A stretch of 64,000 bases of DNA, taken from contig CANJKZ010000264.1 of assembly GCA_947471745.1 (NCBI GenBank), positions 379,501 through 443,500 of the forward strand, read 5' to 3'. Positions 30,601 to 42,300 of this stretch are shown piece after piece. The notes beneath the pieces were generated by a model. That model did not search any database, was not told where the DNA came from, and was given only the letters and a program-made list of their open reading frames with translations. Within the stretch, counting starts at the first letter, position 1. Each line of letters begins with the position of its first letter. Made by a program: the position numbers and the translations under genes. This stretch comes from Closterium sp. Naga37s-1. Its lineage: Eukaryota > Streptophyta > Zygnematophyceae > Desmidiales > Closteriaceae.

Positions 30601-32819
30601 CGGAGAGGGGACCGCCGAGTGAGGTTCGCAAAGAGGGCGGTTCGCGGAAAGGTGAGGTCCGGGCGGGCTCGGAATCGCTTGGGGAGAACAGACTTGTCTT
30701 TGTACCAGGGGACCAGAGCGTCGATTGGTATGGGGTGTGCTGTTTCTTCTGGGTCGAAACCCTCTTCCGTTGACGAATTCTCTTCGTCTTCTGACAGCTT
30801 CGTTTTTGTTTCCTTATCCTTGTTCTTCCTTTTCTTCCCCTTGAGGAGCCGCCTCCATTGGACCGTCCCTGCTTCTCCCTCTCTCCTCCGTTCTTCATCA
30901 ACACCCCCTGCGCTTCGCCTCTCTTCCTCTTCCTCGACCTCCTCCGTCAACCCCTCCCTCCCTCCCACTTCCCCTTCTCTCAACCCCAAACCAGCATCGC
31001 CCCGACCAACCAGCACCCTCCTCCTCCCCTCCTCCTCCCCCTCCCCTCCTCCCCCCTCCCCCCTCTGCCTTGCTCTCCACTCATGCGCCAGCAGCACGGT
31101 CTCCTCTCCGTAGCACATCCGCAGGTGCCCCACATCAACAGCCAGCTCCCACGAGTGCTCGCCCCGCACGCCCTTGCCATGGAAGCGGCCGATCAGAAGA
31201 GTGCGGTTCAGTAGTCCAGCCAGCAGCAGGTGGTGCTGCAGACACACCAGCCTCTCGCTCAACTGCCAGGCGAGGGGGGGTGAGAAAGGAGTCACAAGAG
31301 CAGAAGTGGTGGTTTGGTAGCGGTGGGACGGACGGGAATCAATGGACTCTGAACGTGCGGCCGAACGTGCGGGTGATCTAACCTTCCTCTCCTTTCCTGC
31401 CTCGCCTTCCTCTCCTTCCCTTCCTTCCCTTCCTCGCAATCATCTCTTTCCCTTCCCTACCCTCCTCTCTTTCCCTTCCCTACCCTCCTCTCTTTCCCTT
31501 CCCTACCCTCCTCTCCTTCCCTTCCCTACCCTCCTCTCCTTCCCTTCCCTACCCTCCTCTCCTTCCCTTCCCTACCCTCCTCTCCTTCCCTTCCCTACCC
31601 TCCTCTCCTTCCCTTCCCTACCCTCCTCTCCTTCCCTACCCTCCTCTCCTTCCCTTCCCTACCCTCCTCTCCTTCCCTTCCCTACCCTCCTCTCCTTCCC
31701 TTCCCTACCCTCCTCTCCTTCCCTCCCCCACATCCTCTCCTTCCCTCCCCCACATCCTCTCCTTCCCTTCCTCATCTTCAACTCCTCCCTCCTCACCCTT
31801 CTCTCCTTCCCCCCCTCACCTTGCCCTTGTGGCACGAGAGCAGAAGGTACCGGTCTGCCTCTGGTTTCCATTGCAACAAACCGTTGCCACCAACACCACC
31901 ACCACCCTTGTTGCCATTGAAAGCAGCAGCAGACACTGCAGCTGCTGCGGCTGCCGCTGCTGCTGTGGTGCGCTTCTCGCTGAACAGACGCGTGGCGCCA
32001 CAGTGACGCGCCAGCTGGCGGTTGCGAGTCTCTAGAGCCAATAGGAACGCAGGGATTCTGGAGCACGATGGTGAAGTGTGGGAGGGGAGTGGGGAGAACA
32101 TGGGAGAGGAAGGGGAGTGCGGGTGGATGGAATGTCAGGAAGTGTGAACGCTTCGAGTATGACCATGATAGCTGAAACGTCAAGATGCCACGTGGCGTTA
32201 CAGGCATGTAACATTGTTTGGGTGACGTATATGATTAAAAAAAGAGGATTTCTCGCCACGTGCCTCCCTATTATCCCTCCACACTCAATGCACTCTCCTC
32301 CTTCGATTTTCGAAACGTCTCAAAACTCGTAGGTGTGTGAATCATGGAAAGAGAATTTCTCGCCACTTGCCTCCCTATTATCCCTCCACACTCCCTGCGC
32401 ACTCTTCCTTTGAAGAAGTCCCCCACCCTCCCTCCTTCAACAATGCTCCTCCCTGCTTACTGGTCCTTTGCACTCCCAGCTGCTTCAGTGTCTCCCGCGT
32501 TCTCTGCATCCGTCACAATGGTACTCGTGCTAGTCGGTAACCCTATTCGCAGCAGCTCGTTAACGTGCGATCCAGCAGCCTCCTCAGCCTCCGCCTCAGA
32601 TTCCTCATTCCCAGAATCAGCTTCGGAACTTTCCGGGACATCGTCCGGGATTTCCGGAATCTCTACAAGTTCCGGGATCTCCGGCGGCGCTTCTAACGGC
32701 TCTGATTCGTCCGAGCCGCTCGACAAGGGACCCTCGGCTACCACTGGTAGCGTGTGCTTTGACGAGTGAAGAGAGAATGAGAATAACAGAACGACACATA
32801 ATCGAGCAGCTATTTTCAT
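27602..32819 (-). CDS. O-fucosyltransferase-family protein (secretory)
   Basis: Four exons: 32,819-32,461, 32,057-31,820, 31,262-29,979 and 27,934-27,602; phases close to give 737 residues. MKIAARLCVVLLFSFSLHSS is a signal peptide or anchor, followed by an acidic stretch. The fold's N-terminal block reads YLLLSCHKGKLSERLVCLQH then HLLLAGLLNRTLLIGRFHGKG, as in plant O-FucT proteins where this strand-helix binds GDP-fucose. The C-terminal part has FLVTDASDQEV and FHGSFGSLFSLQTMRLRYAF, matching the usual late glycine-serine motif. A Lys/Glu-rich insert sits in exon 3. Likely Golgi glycosyltransferase; substrate unknown. The usual HFR arginine motif is replaced by VNYEKR. Intron 3 (2 kb) contains ghosts and two satellites. 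Confidence 0.62.
27990..28345 (-). repeat. Ghosts of O-FucT exon 4 (acceptor plus 5' part)
   Basis: Copies at about 28,000-28,066 and 28,140-28,215 repeat the exon start (tccggacctgcc acceptor, cagcttgtaccatgcttcc, gatcgccgttgatctccca). A third, more decayed copy is likely at 28,270-28,340 (cacagcttgtacggcacttg). All lie upstream of the true exon in transcription order. Confidence 0.85.
28362..28620. repeat. 23-bp minisatellite, about 11 units
   Basis: Unit gaagtcaccacgcccttaga plus aat, nearly perfect, in intron 3 of the O-FucT-like gene. It adjoins the GC satellite directly. Confidence 0.93.
28622..29695. repeat. CG-alternating satellite (GGCGCGCGCGTGGACCAA)n
   Basis: More than 1 kb of 16-20 bp units built on GCGCGCGCGTGGACCAAG, with a second-order block duplicated (about 28,790-28,990 resembles 29,290-29,520). 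Long alternating CG runs favour Z-DNA. All six frames contain long spurious frames. It lies in intron 3 of the O-FucT-like gene. Confidence 0.92.
29698..29900 (-). repeat. Two ghosts of O-FucT exon 3 (3' part plus donor)
   Basis: Copies at about 29,698-29,758 and 29,812-29,898 repeat the exon end at 29,975-30,060 (cccacctcttgatcagatg, gtgacaagaaacagc, gaatgcccgaggc). They lie downstream of the exon in transcription order. Confidence 0.9.
31440..31760. repeat. 23-bp polypyrimidine minisatellite
   Basis: About 13 units of tcctctccttcccttcccta plus ccc in intron 2 of the O-FucT-like gene. A purine-free strand of this length can form triplex DNA. It is a pyrimidine stretch on the plus strand, so a purine stretch in the transcript. 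Confidence 0.9.
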
Positions 32820-33779
32820 GTCTGAAGAGCTTTGTACAGATAAGCGCAAAGAAAGAAGATGCTTGCTGCATTAGACAGGAAATCCAGGCGTCAGCATTAG
32901 TAGCCGTTTCTCCTTGAGAGCTCAATCGAATTCGGCTGGCGAGTGAATCTGACTGACAGGGGAAACTCTGCAAGCAGAATGCAGGGAGGGAAAATATGGA
33001 GGGAGGACGCGTTTCCATCCCACAAATATCAATAAAAGGGCCACAAGTACAGTTAGCTAAAAACGGTTTTGTATTAAAAATTTGCTGATATAGCAGATAT
33101 AGATTTTCCAGTAAGCTAGAGACTCCTCTCCAATGTCAGAGACATGAAAAGATTATGTAACTTATTTCAGCCATAGCATTTCGGGAAACAGCAGTAGATG
33201 ATTCGAGCATGAAAAACTCACAAAAACGCAGATATTTATAGATGATTCTTTCCAGGCAGTACAGGTGTAGCAGCAGTCGAATAACGAATCGAAGCGTCAG
33301 TTTGACGTCAGGTTCCCGCGGGTCCCCCAGACTCCGCAGTCGCGCTGATTGGCGGAATGGCATCCTGTGCGCAGAGGGACCCAGCGCTTCGCTCTGCGCG
33401 CGCTTCACCGCTACCCCTCCCTCGGCCCTCTCAGCCCCTCTTTTCCTTCGCAAGGTTTACCTAAAAGGGGCGAAAAACATGAACCTAGAAATTGCCACCT
33501 TGGGGAGTTATCTACTTCAGAGTTCAGTGCGGACTTCCTTGATTCCTTCACTGGCGCTTCCCTCGAGCTTGTCATAAACTCCGTCTGCATTTTCCGTCTC
33601 CGTTTGGCAAGATCTCGGATTTCTTCGTCAGGAGAGTAAACTGCAGCCATCTAAGTCAGTATTGGTATTGTAGGGCTGGCCTTTGCGCCCTCTTATTCAC
33701 CCATTTCCGTTTCAGAACCACGGGGAACCAAGATTTGGTCGACTGAGGCACTGCTTCTTACCCCTTTAGAAGGCTTCTG
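32820..33779. other. Divergent intergenic region between O-FucT-like and RAD51
   Basis: AT-rich around 33,040-33,240, with no supported gene. It should contain the promoters of both genes. A sequence TTTTCGAAACGTCTCAAAA lies in intron 1 of the O-FucT-like gene near 32,310. Confidence 0.6.
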
Positions 33780-35449
33780 ATGGAGCAGCAGGAGCACGAC
33801 GATATCAATGAGGGCATGGAGCAGCTAGCAATTCACGGTCCCTTGCCCATCGAGCAGCTAGAGGTAACATAAGAGGTCAACCGCGAGCCTGTTGATGGAT
33901 CATATGCAGTGCACTAGTTATTTCGAAGCCCCATGCGCATTTGAGTTCTTTTCTTTTCTGCAGCAATGCGGAATTTCTGCGACGGATGTGAAGAAGCTTC
34001 GTGAAGGAGGATTGTTCACTGTCGAAGCTGTAGCTTTCACGAGTAGAAAAGACCTCCTCAAGATTAAAGGCATCAGCGAGGCAAAAGTCGACCGTCTGAA
34101 CGAGGCAGGCAAGTTCCGCTCGTTCTGCCATGACGCTTCTTCCGGTTCAGTACCTCCTGATAAAGTTTCGTATCTGTTTTGCTTATGCAGCCAGTAAGCT
34201 GGTTCCGATGGGGTTCCAGAGTGCAACTCACGTGCATCAAATGAGAAGCAACGTCATTCATTTAACTACAGGATCGAAGGAGCTCGATGCTATCCTGCAA
34301 GGTAATTAACTGATGCAGTGGGATACAGCTGATGCCTGAAACATGGATTAGGTTACTGTGATGCCAGCCGTTCAAGACGTGACGCTCTAAACGATGGACA
34401 CTTTTATTCTCAGGTGGTGTGGAGACAGGGTCCATAACGGAGATCTATGGCGAGTTTCGCACAGGAAAGACACAGCTTTGCCTCACATTGGCTGTCACTT
34501 GTCAAGTGAGTAATTTTTTTCCGTCTCAGTTGGGATTTGTGCGGTCGTTCTCTCCAATCTTTTACTAACACTTTAACTGATTCCGCCTGCAGCTTCCAGT
34601 GGCCGATGGCGGAGGCGAGGGCAGGGCACTTTGGATTGACACGGAAGGGACATTCAGACCAGAGCGGTTGGAAGAAATTGCTCCGCGATATGGACTTATT
34701 ACTACTGAAGTACTTGACAATATAGCGTATGCACGAGCGCACAACACAGATCACCAGACGCAGCTGCTCATTGAGGCAGCATCCATGATGTCCGAGAGCA
34801 GGCAAGTGGCATTTGTTAGACGTATTGATTTGGTTGTGGTGCTGTTCATTTTCGGCTATGTAGGGCGTTGTTGTGCTGTTCATTTACGCTGTGTGTTTCA
34901 TTGCTGCAGATTTTCTCTGATAATAGTTGACAGCGTCACAGGCCTCTACAGGACGGACTACTCAGGCAGAGGAGAATTGGCAGCACGGCAGATGCATCTA
35001 GCTCGATTCCTGAGAACTCTGCAGCGGCTTGCAGATGAGGTAACTTTTTTGCCTCTTGTTGCAGCCCTACTCCTGCTGTCAGCCTTCATCATCATTGGAA
35101 CTCACTGGAATGTCTTCGTGACTGCCAGTTTTCTTGTGCAGTGGTGGTGACCAACCAAGTGGTGGCTTCTGTCGAAGGCAACATGTTTGCTGGCCCTCAA
35201 GTGAAGCCCATTGGAGGCAACATTATGGCTCATTCATCCACAACAAGGTACCCTGTCTATCCGAGGGTGTTTTCCTGGCCGATGCTGTAACTGCACTGAC
35301 TCCTGGTGTGGTTTCTTGATTTCAGGCTTTACGTGAGAAAGGGAAGGCAAGAGGAGAGAATTTGCAAGATTATTTGCTCACCTTGTCTGCCAGAGGCGGA
35401 GGCAAGATACTGCATTGCTGAAGAGGGGATTACCGACTGCAAAGATTGA
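33780..35449 (+). CDS. RAD51: RAD51 recombinase
   Basis: Eight exons: 33,780-33,863, 33,964-34,108, 34,191-34,301, 34,414-34,505, 34,593-34,801, 34,910-35,039, 35,129-35,247 and 35,326-35,449; phases close to give 337 residues, the family length. The N-terminal helix-hairpin-helix reads [15 protein letters not shown]; Walker A is GEFRTGKTQ; Walker B follows in [28 protein letters not shown] is nearly invariant; loop L2 follows [13 protein letters not shown]. It forms the nuclear filament for homologous strand exchange. Introns 2 and 5 use GC donors (AG|GCAAGT). The usual DEFGVA reads DEFSCA if the acceptor at 35,128 is used. Introns are short and free of ghosts, unlike neighbours. RAD51 is preferred over DMC1 for the N-terminus ([20 protein letters not shown]). 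Confidence 0.95.
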
Positions 35450-36334
35450 GGGAGTGTGTTCTGTTTCGTGCTTCAGCATATTTATACGGATGCAAGTGCA
35501 ATCAAGGTTGCACTTGCGTGTTTGGATAGATGCACATTGTAATGCTATTTTACCCAAATGCTTTGTTCTGGGCCTTTCAACGTTCAAGGTTGTGCAATTC
35601 AGCCTTAGCTGGTTGCCAGTAGAAAAACGCACAGTACTATTGCCATTTCCGCACTAACGAAGCCCGAAGTTGCCACGTGTCCGTGAAGATGGAGCCACCA
35701 CGTGAAGATGTCACATGTGACAAACCTCAAACTCGAACAAAAAATGCCAACAACCAGACAAATTTGCTGCTCCCCGAGCCTGACGTGGTCCTGAGGAGGT
35801 TTGTGCTCGGGGTATATCGAGGCTGACGTGCTGGTTCGTTTTGAAACTTTCGGCTCGGCTCGCGCAAGCCTTGCTCAACTGTTATTTTCTGCACAGTGCA
35901 GTACTTGCAACTGTATATTATTCCGTCTTTCTTACCTGTGCAGGCACGGCACTGGGAACTACGAGTTCGTTGAGTGCTCTTCTTTTCAGTGGGGTGACTA
36001 GTCTAGGATTTTCAGCCGATAAGTGGTGTCTTGGACACTTTAGGGACTAGCAGGCTTGTCCTGCCGTGTGTTAGGTTTTCCGTCAGCTTTAGCTCAAGCC
36101 GGCAATGCCTTTTAGTTGAGGGCACTGAAGACTAGGAGTTGCTGAACGCGCCTAGCCGTAGGCATTGTTGTTCGGTCTTATGATGGGCAGCTAGCCTTTG
36201 CTGTTGCTGCGGTTAAGTATTCATAGGGACACGATGAAAGATACAGGTGTTGTCGTTCGGTAGTGTTGTCGCCGTAAGGCACAAACCGTGCGCCCGACTT
36301 GGTCTGACGTAGACAGGAATATTTATTTTAGAAG
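35450..36334. other. Spacer between RAD51 and the PSI-like gene
   Basis: No gene is supported. The region holds the RAD51 3' end and the PSI-like promoter; a TATTTATTTTA run lies just before the PSI start (36,320-36,330). Confidence 0.6.
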
Positions 36335-39300
36335 ATGCCGAAGCCTCTGCTACGGCACCCATCCAACCCTGTCCCAGACCAATGTCCCCGCGCTCCCCTT
36401 CCCGACTCCATACACGAGCTCGCATCGCGCGTCTTCGGTTCCGGAAAGTCCGGGAACAGGAAATTTCTAACCGCGCACAAGGGCACTAGAAATGCCGCGC
36501 GGAAAGGCCAGGATGAGGCGGGGACGACGGGGCAGCGGTTCGTGGCGACGGCGGGGTTCGTGTCGATCGAGGCGGCGTCTGTGATGCAGCAGGCGCTGCG
36601 ATTGTGGTCCATGATGAGTCCCGTGGAGATCGAACGGCTCATGACCAGCCTCCAGGTGGGGCCTGTGATGATTCGCCTAAAGTGAGCTCCTAGTCGAGTA
36701 CGCTTAAGGCCGCTCGTGCTTCAAATGAGCGCTTTACGCCAGTCATCGCGTGCTGGAGTTTAGTGTGAAGGTCTCTAGTCGAAAATGCCCTGCTTCGCGT
36801 TTCGAGATGCCTCGAAACTGCCATGCGTCGCTGGCTTTAATGCGCCTTTCTTCGCGTGCTCTGCCCGTTCCCTTGCCCTCTTTTCCCTGCTCTTCCCGTG
36901 TTCCCTCTCGTGCCCCTCACTTCCCTCCTCGCGCCTCTCCGCATGGCAGGACACGGCCCTCATTCTCTTCGTCTACCACGATCCCGTGCACCTCTGGACG
37001 CTCGCTGGTACGTGCCATTCACCTCTGGACGCTCTATGGTATGTGCGGTCTAGGCGGGCTGTTGCGGGTATGATTGCATTTTATGCGAATGTGACTGCTT
37101 TTGATGTGGATACGATTGCATTCCATGTGGTGTGGTGCTGTGTCGTTCCACGTTTCATGTCCCTATGTCATTCAGTCATGAGGTGTCATGTGAAGCATGA
37201 TGGAGCTGATAGAGAATCTGGAGAAGCTGGCGGAACGGGCGGCGACCCCTTTCACTTCCCCCACCTCCCCCTCCCCCTCCCCCCATTCCCCTCCCTACCA
37301 CCCCCCTTCACGGGGATGAACTGCGAGGAGACGCGGCTGCACGGGATGGCCGCCCCTTTTACACCCTCCCACTCCCCCTCCCCTTGCCCCCTTCCCCCTC
37401 CCCCCCCCCCCCCCCCCCCCCCCCTTCCTCCTTCCCTCCCCTCCCCCCCCCCCCAGGGTTAGAGCTGATGGAGAGTCTGGAGAAGCTGGCGGAGCGGGTG
37501 GTGGCGATGGGGATGAAGTGCGAGGAGACGCGGCTGCGCGGAGTGACGGCCCCGTTTACACCCCCTCTCACTCCCCGGCCATTTTCCCCCAACCCCCTCC
37601 TCTCTTAGGTCTAGAGCTGATGGAGAGTCTAGAGAAGCTGGCGGAGCGCGTGGCGGCGATGGGGATGAAGTGCGAGGAGACGCGGCTGCACGGGCTGGCG
37701 TTCTACTTCAACGAGCTGCGCCACCCCGCCACCCAGTTCCCCGCCTTCCGCCTGCAGCCGGGGGAGCAGGAGAGCCTCATGTGGTGCGCAGGGGAGATTT
37801 TGGTAGGGGGAGAAAGGGCTCGTGTGGTGGGAGGGGTGGGGGAGTGGGAAATGGAAATTTGAGCTTCATGTGCTGGGTGTTTTTGAGAATTCTCAAAAAC
37901 AACCTGCAGCAAAATGGAAAATTGAGCTTCATGTACTGGGTGGAGGCATTTGAGAGCAGAGTGAGAGAGATCTGTCGTCCCGTGCCGCTCTCTGCCGTCC
38001 TCTGCTCTCCCTGTTCTTCCAACCGCCGGTCTCCCTTCGCCCTATCCCCCTCTCCCCTCACCCATTCTCACCTCCGCCATCCGGCTACATGTGGAAGCAG
38101 GTGGAGCGATTGGAGGAGCTGCGGCAGTGCATTGTGCAAAGAACCTTCGTTCCTTGTATGCTGCCTCACATTCCTCTTCCTTCTGCCCCGTCCGTCACTC
38201 CCTTTCCCCCTCACTTCCGTCCTCTGCTGTCCTGTGACGCCCAGCTACATGCGGGAGCAGGTGGAGCGAGTGGAGGAGCTGCGGCAGTGCATGGAGCGAA
38301 TCAACACTGTGCGCTCCAGCATCAAGTGAGTGCTCTTATAACGAGTCAGCCAGTGCTGCTGCTTCGAGTAGGCGGGCTTATGCACCTGGTGTGCTTCTGG
38401 ATAAAGTGCATGTCCGTACATCAAATGAGTGCTCCTGTGTCTCGTGAGTGTGTCTCTCCCCAGTTTGACTGACTAACCCGTCGTCTCATTGCACGTCCTC
38501 TCCCTTTCCCCCACCATTATGGCGCGCCACATCATGGCGTGCATGGCATGTGATGGCATGATACATGAATGCATGGCACATGATGGCATGGCAGGAAGAT
38601 GCAGGGGCTGGTGTCGCAGTCATCTGCCTCCTCCAACCTGCTGGCTGAGCTCGAATCCGTCTCAGAGGACTACGAGCTCGACGACAACGACCCCCCCCAG
38701 TGCGTCCTCACATCACATCACATGCTTCCTTCACCCGCCCCCCACTCCTCTGCCTCCTCCAACTTACTGGCTGAGCTCGAATCTGTCTCAGCAGAGGACT
38801 ACGAGCTCGACGACACTGACCCCCCCCAGTGCGTCCTCCCATGCATGCATGCCTCTCCTTGCTGCACATGCCTTGCTCTGCCATGCCTTTGCATGTTCCC
38901 CACACCTCTGCCTCCTCCAACCTGTTCCCTGAGCCCAAATCCCAGTTCTTCTGTGCTCGCCTCTCACCCAGACCCAGCAGTAGCAGCAAGGCGAGCAGCA
39001 ACACAAGAAGCAGCTGCAGCGGCAGCAGCAGCAGCAGTAGCGGCAGTGGGAACAGCTCGCTGCTGCGGGAGATGAGTGACTCGTTTGACGATGCGGTGCT
39101 GGGGCAGCTGGGCATGGCCAGGACCAACCTGCCCTGCGACCTCCCCGGAGGGGAGGAGATCTTCCGACTGGTTAGTCAGTTGCTGCTTCCAGCGAGTCTG
39201 TTGTGTCCAGAGCGAGTCTGTTGTGTCCAGAGCGAGGCTGTTGTGTCCAGAGCGAGTCTGTTGTGTCCAGAGCGAGTCTGTTGTGTCCAGAGCGAGTCTG

Positions 39301-42300
39301 TTGTGTCCAGAGCGAGTCTGTTGTGTCCAGAGCGAGTCTGTTGTGTCCAGAGCGAGTCTGTTGTGTCCAGAGCGAGTCTGTTGTGTCCAGAGCGAGTCTG
39401 ATGTGTCGAGAGCGAGTCTGATGTGTCCAGAGCGAGTCTGATGTGTCCAGAGCGAGTCTGATGTGTCGAGAGCGAGTCTGTTGTGTCCAGAGCGAGTCTG
39501 ATGTGTCGAGAGCGAGTCTGTTGTGTCCAGAGCGAGTCTGTTGTGTCCAGAGCGAGTCTAATTGCAGCAAGCCTGTGCTTGGTCTAATTGCAGCAAGCCT
39601 GTGCTTGGTCTCACTCTTCCGTCTTCCCTGCCCTGCCCCACCCACGTTCCTGCTCCCTTCTCGTCCTCTCTCTTTAACAACTCGGCAAACAGAGCTGCTT
39701 GTTGAGTCGACTGAAACCCCTTCCCCCGCTTTCCCACCCCTTTCCCCGCCCTCCTGTTCCTCTCCTCTCTGTTGTCGACCTCTCTCTCGCAGATGACTCG
39801 ACTCACAGAGCTGCAGGCCAGGACCCTCTGGGCAGTGGAGCTGGACCACGTTGTCAGGGTGGGTGGCACGAGGGCGTATGGGAGGAGGGCGGGTGGGAGG
39901 GGGCTGAATGGGAGGAGGGTAGGTGTGACTGTAGTGACAGGGACGATCAAGAGAGAGCTGCAGGCGAGGGCCCTCTGGGCAGTGGAGCTGGACCACGTTG
40001 TCAGGGTGGGTGGGATCAGGGGTGGTTCGGATTAGGGTGGGCGGGATTATCTTGGGAGGGACTTTAGTGTGTCAGTGGAATTTCACAGAGGTGATTGTAA
40101 CGAAACGTCTCAACCTCCCCCTTCCCTCCCTCACTCCCCCACACACGCCATCAGATCCTCGTTTTAACCATCTTCATGATCCGAGACCGTGTGCTCCCTG
40201 TCTTTGGCATCAACGCACACTCGGATGAGAGCGTGTCGGAGAACACTCTCCCCTTCAGTCCTCCAACTTTCTCCTCCTCTCCCCTCCCTCCCCCCATGCC
40301 TCCCCCGCTCCCCACAACCCAGATCCTCGTGCTAACCATCTTCATGATCCGAGACCGCGTGCTCTCAGTGTTCGGGATCGATGCCCACTCCGATGAGAGC
40401 GTGTCAGAGAACGAGACACTGGGTTCGGCGGGCCTGGCGCTGCGCTATGCACGCATCATCCTGCTCGCAGAGAAGCTCATGAAGTACCCCTTCATGGCTG
40501 CTGGCGGCACCACTAGGTAGCCCTTTTGCTCGCTCTCCTTCCCTCCTTGACTGGCTGTGGGGCATGGAGGTAGTGGGGCATGGAGAGGGAATGTGTGTGG
40601 GCCATTGAGAGTGCCTGGCGCTGCGCTATGCGCGCATCATACTGCTCGCAGAGAAGCTCATGAAGTACCCCTTCATGGCTGCTGGCGGCGGCACCAGGTA
40701 CCTTCTTCCCCTCCCTCCCTTATGCGGCATAGTCTGGGGCCTGGCACTGCCTTATGCATCATACTGCTCGCAGAGAAGCTCATGAAGTACCCCTTCATGG
40801 CTGCTGGCGGCGGCACCAGGTACCTTCTTCCCCTCCCTCCCTTATGCGGCATAGTCTGGGGCCTGGCACTGCCTTATGCATCATACTGCTTGCAGAGAAG
40901 CTCATGAAGTACCCCTTCATGGCTGCTGGCGGCACCACCAGGTATCTGACTATAACGAGGATAGATCAACCAGATGCTTCATAACAGCTCACCAGTGTCC
41001 TTGTCAGTGGCCTTCAAGTCAATTGAAGAAACTAACCTCCCGCTCCCTACGGGACCCTACCCCCCTTCCCCCGTCCTTCCCCCCCGCCCACACAGGGACG
41101 AGCTGTTTGGCATGCCGACCAACGCCCAACGACGTGCGCACAGTCCCTCTCCCCGTCTCACTGCCTCCCTTCTCCCTGTCCCCCTTGCCTCCCAGAGACG
41201 AGCTGTTTGGCATGCTGACAAACGACATGCGCACCATCCTAGCAGGCCGCCTCGTCCCAGTCATGAAGGAGGAGCAGCAGAAGCGCGAGCAGGAGGAGGA
41301 GGCTCGGCGCCGAGCCGGCCTCCCCCGAGCCGCCTCCTCAGACTCGGATGAAGACGAGGACGGGTTTGTGTGGCTCGGGAGCAAGGGGGGAGGAGCGGGA
41401 GGAGCGGGCACAGCACGGGTTAAGGGGGGAGGGAAGGGAGAGAAGGAAGGAGATGATGAGGAGGAAGCGGAAGCACCGTGGGAGCGGAAACTCAAGTGGG
41501 GGATGGAGTTTCTCCCAACCCTCGCTCGCAACACCATCACCTTTTCCGAGCTCAATTCCATCCGGAAAACCTCTGTCACATCGAGCAGCCACGTGCTGCG
41601 AGTCCAAACGCTCTTCCACGCGCAAAAGGACGCCGTCAGTGCCACCCTCATCGACTCCCTCGAAGGCCTCTCGCTCCTTGTCGCATCTGATCCGTCCAAT
41701 ACCACGCAGATCCGATCGAAGAAAGCCGCTGCTTTGGCGGCCGCTCAGGCAGAGAAAGCCCAGGCGAAATCGGGCGAGCCGCGGCAAGTGCTTGTAACGG
41801 GGATATTTAAAGCGAAGCGGACGACAAGCTGTAGCCCCACGGACGGGATTGGCAGCTCACCGCTGCTACTCTCCCAGTCGTCTCTCTCCTCCTCCCTCCT
41901 CTCCTCTTCCTCCTCCTCCTCCGTTGCCCCCTCCGCGTCCCCCTTTAGGTCATCTTCTGCCTCTGCTGCTGTCCTGGCTGCTGCGATGGGGGGAGACGGG
42001 AGGGACTCTGCTGCAGCTGCTCTGCGGGCGATAAGAGGAGGAGGAGGAGGAGGAGGAGGGGGAGGAGGGGGGAAAGGAGGGGGAGTTCTGAAAATGCCTT
42101 TTGTTAAGGGAGGCAAGCAGGCGGGCGCTAAGGGTGGTGCTGCAGCGCCTGCTGTGAAAAGCGCTGGTGGTGGGGCTGGTGGGGCTGGTGCGGGGAAGGT
42201 TCCAGGAAAGGTGAAGCCGCTTTGGGAGGAGGATACAGACGAGCAAGATCTAGTGAGATCGGCGCTGTCGACCTGCCAAGAGGAGAGAGGGGGGGACGGG

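Noticed and set aside
40153..40945. Mutually exclusive alternative exons in the PSI-like gene
   Set aside because: The copies are partial, several lack one splice site and some have stops; they fit decaying duplicates better, though RNA data could change this.
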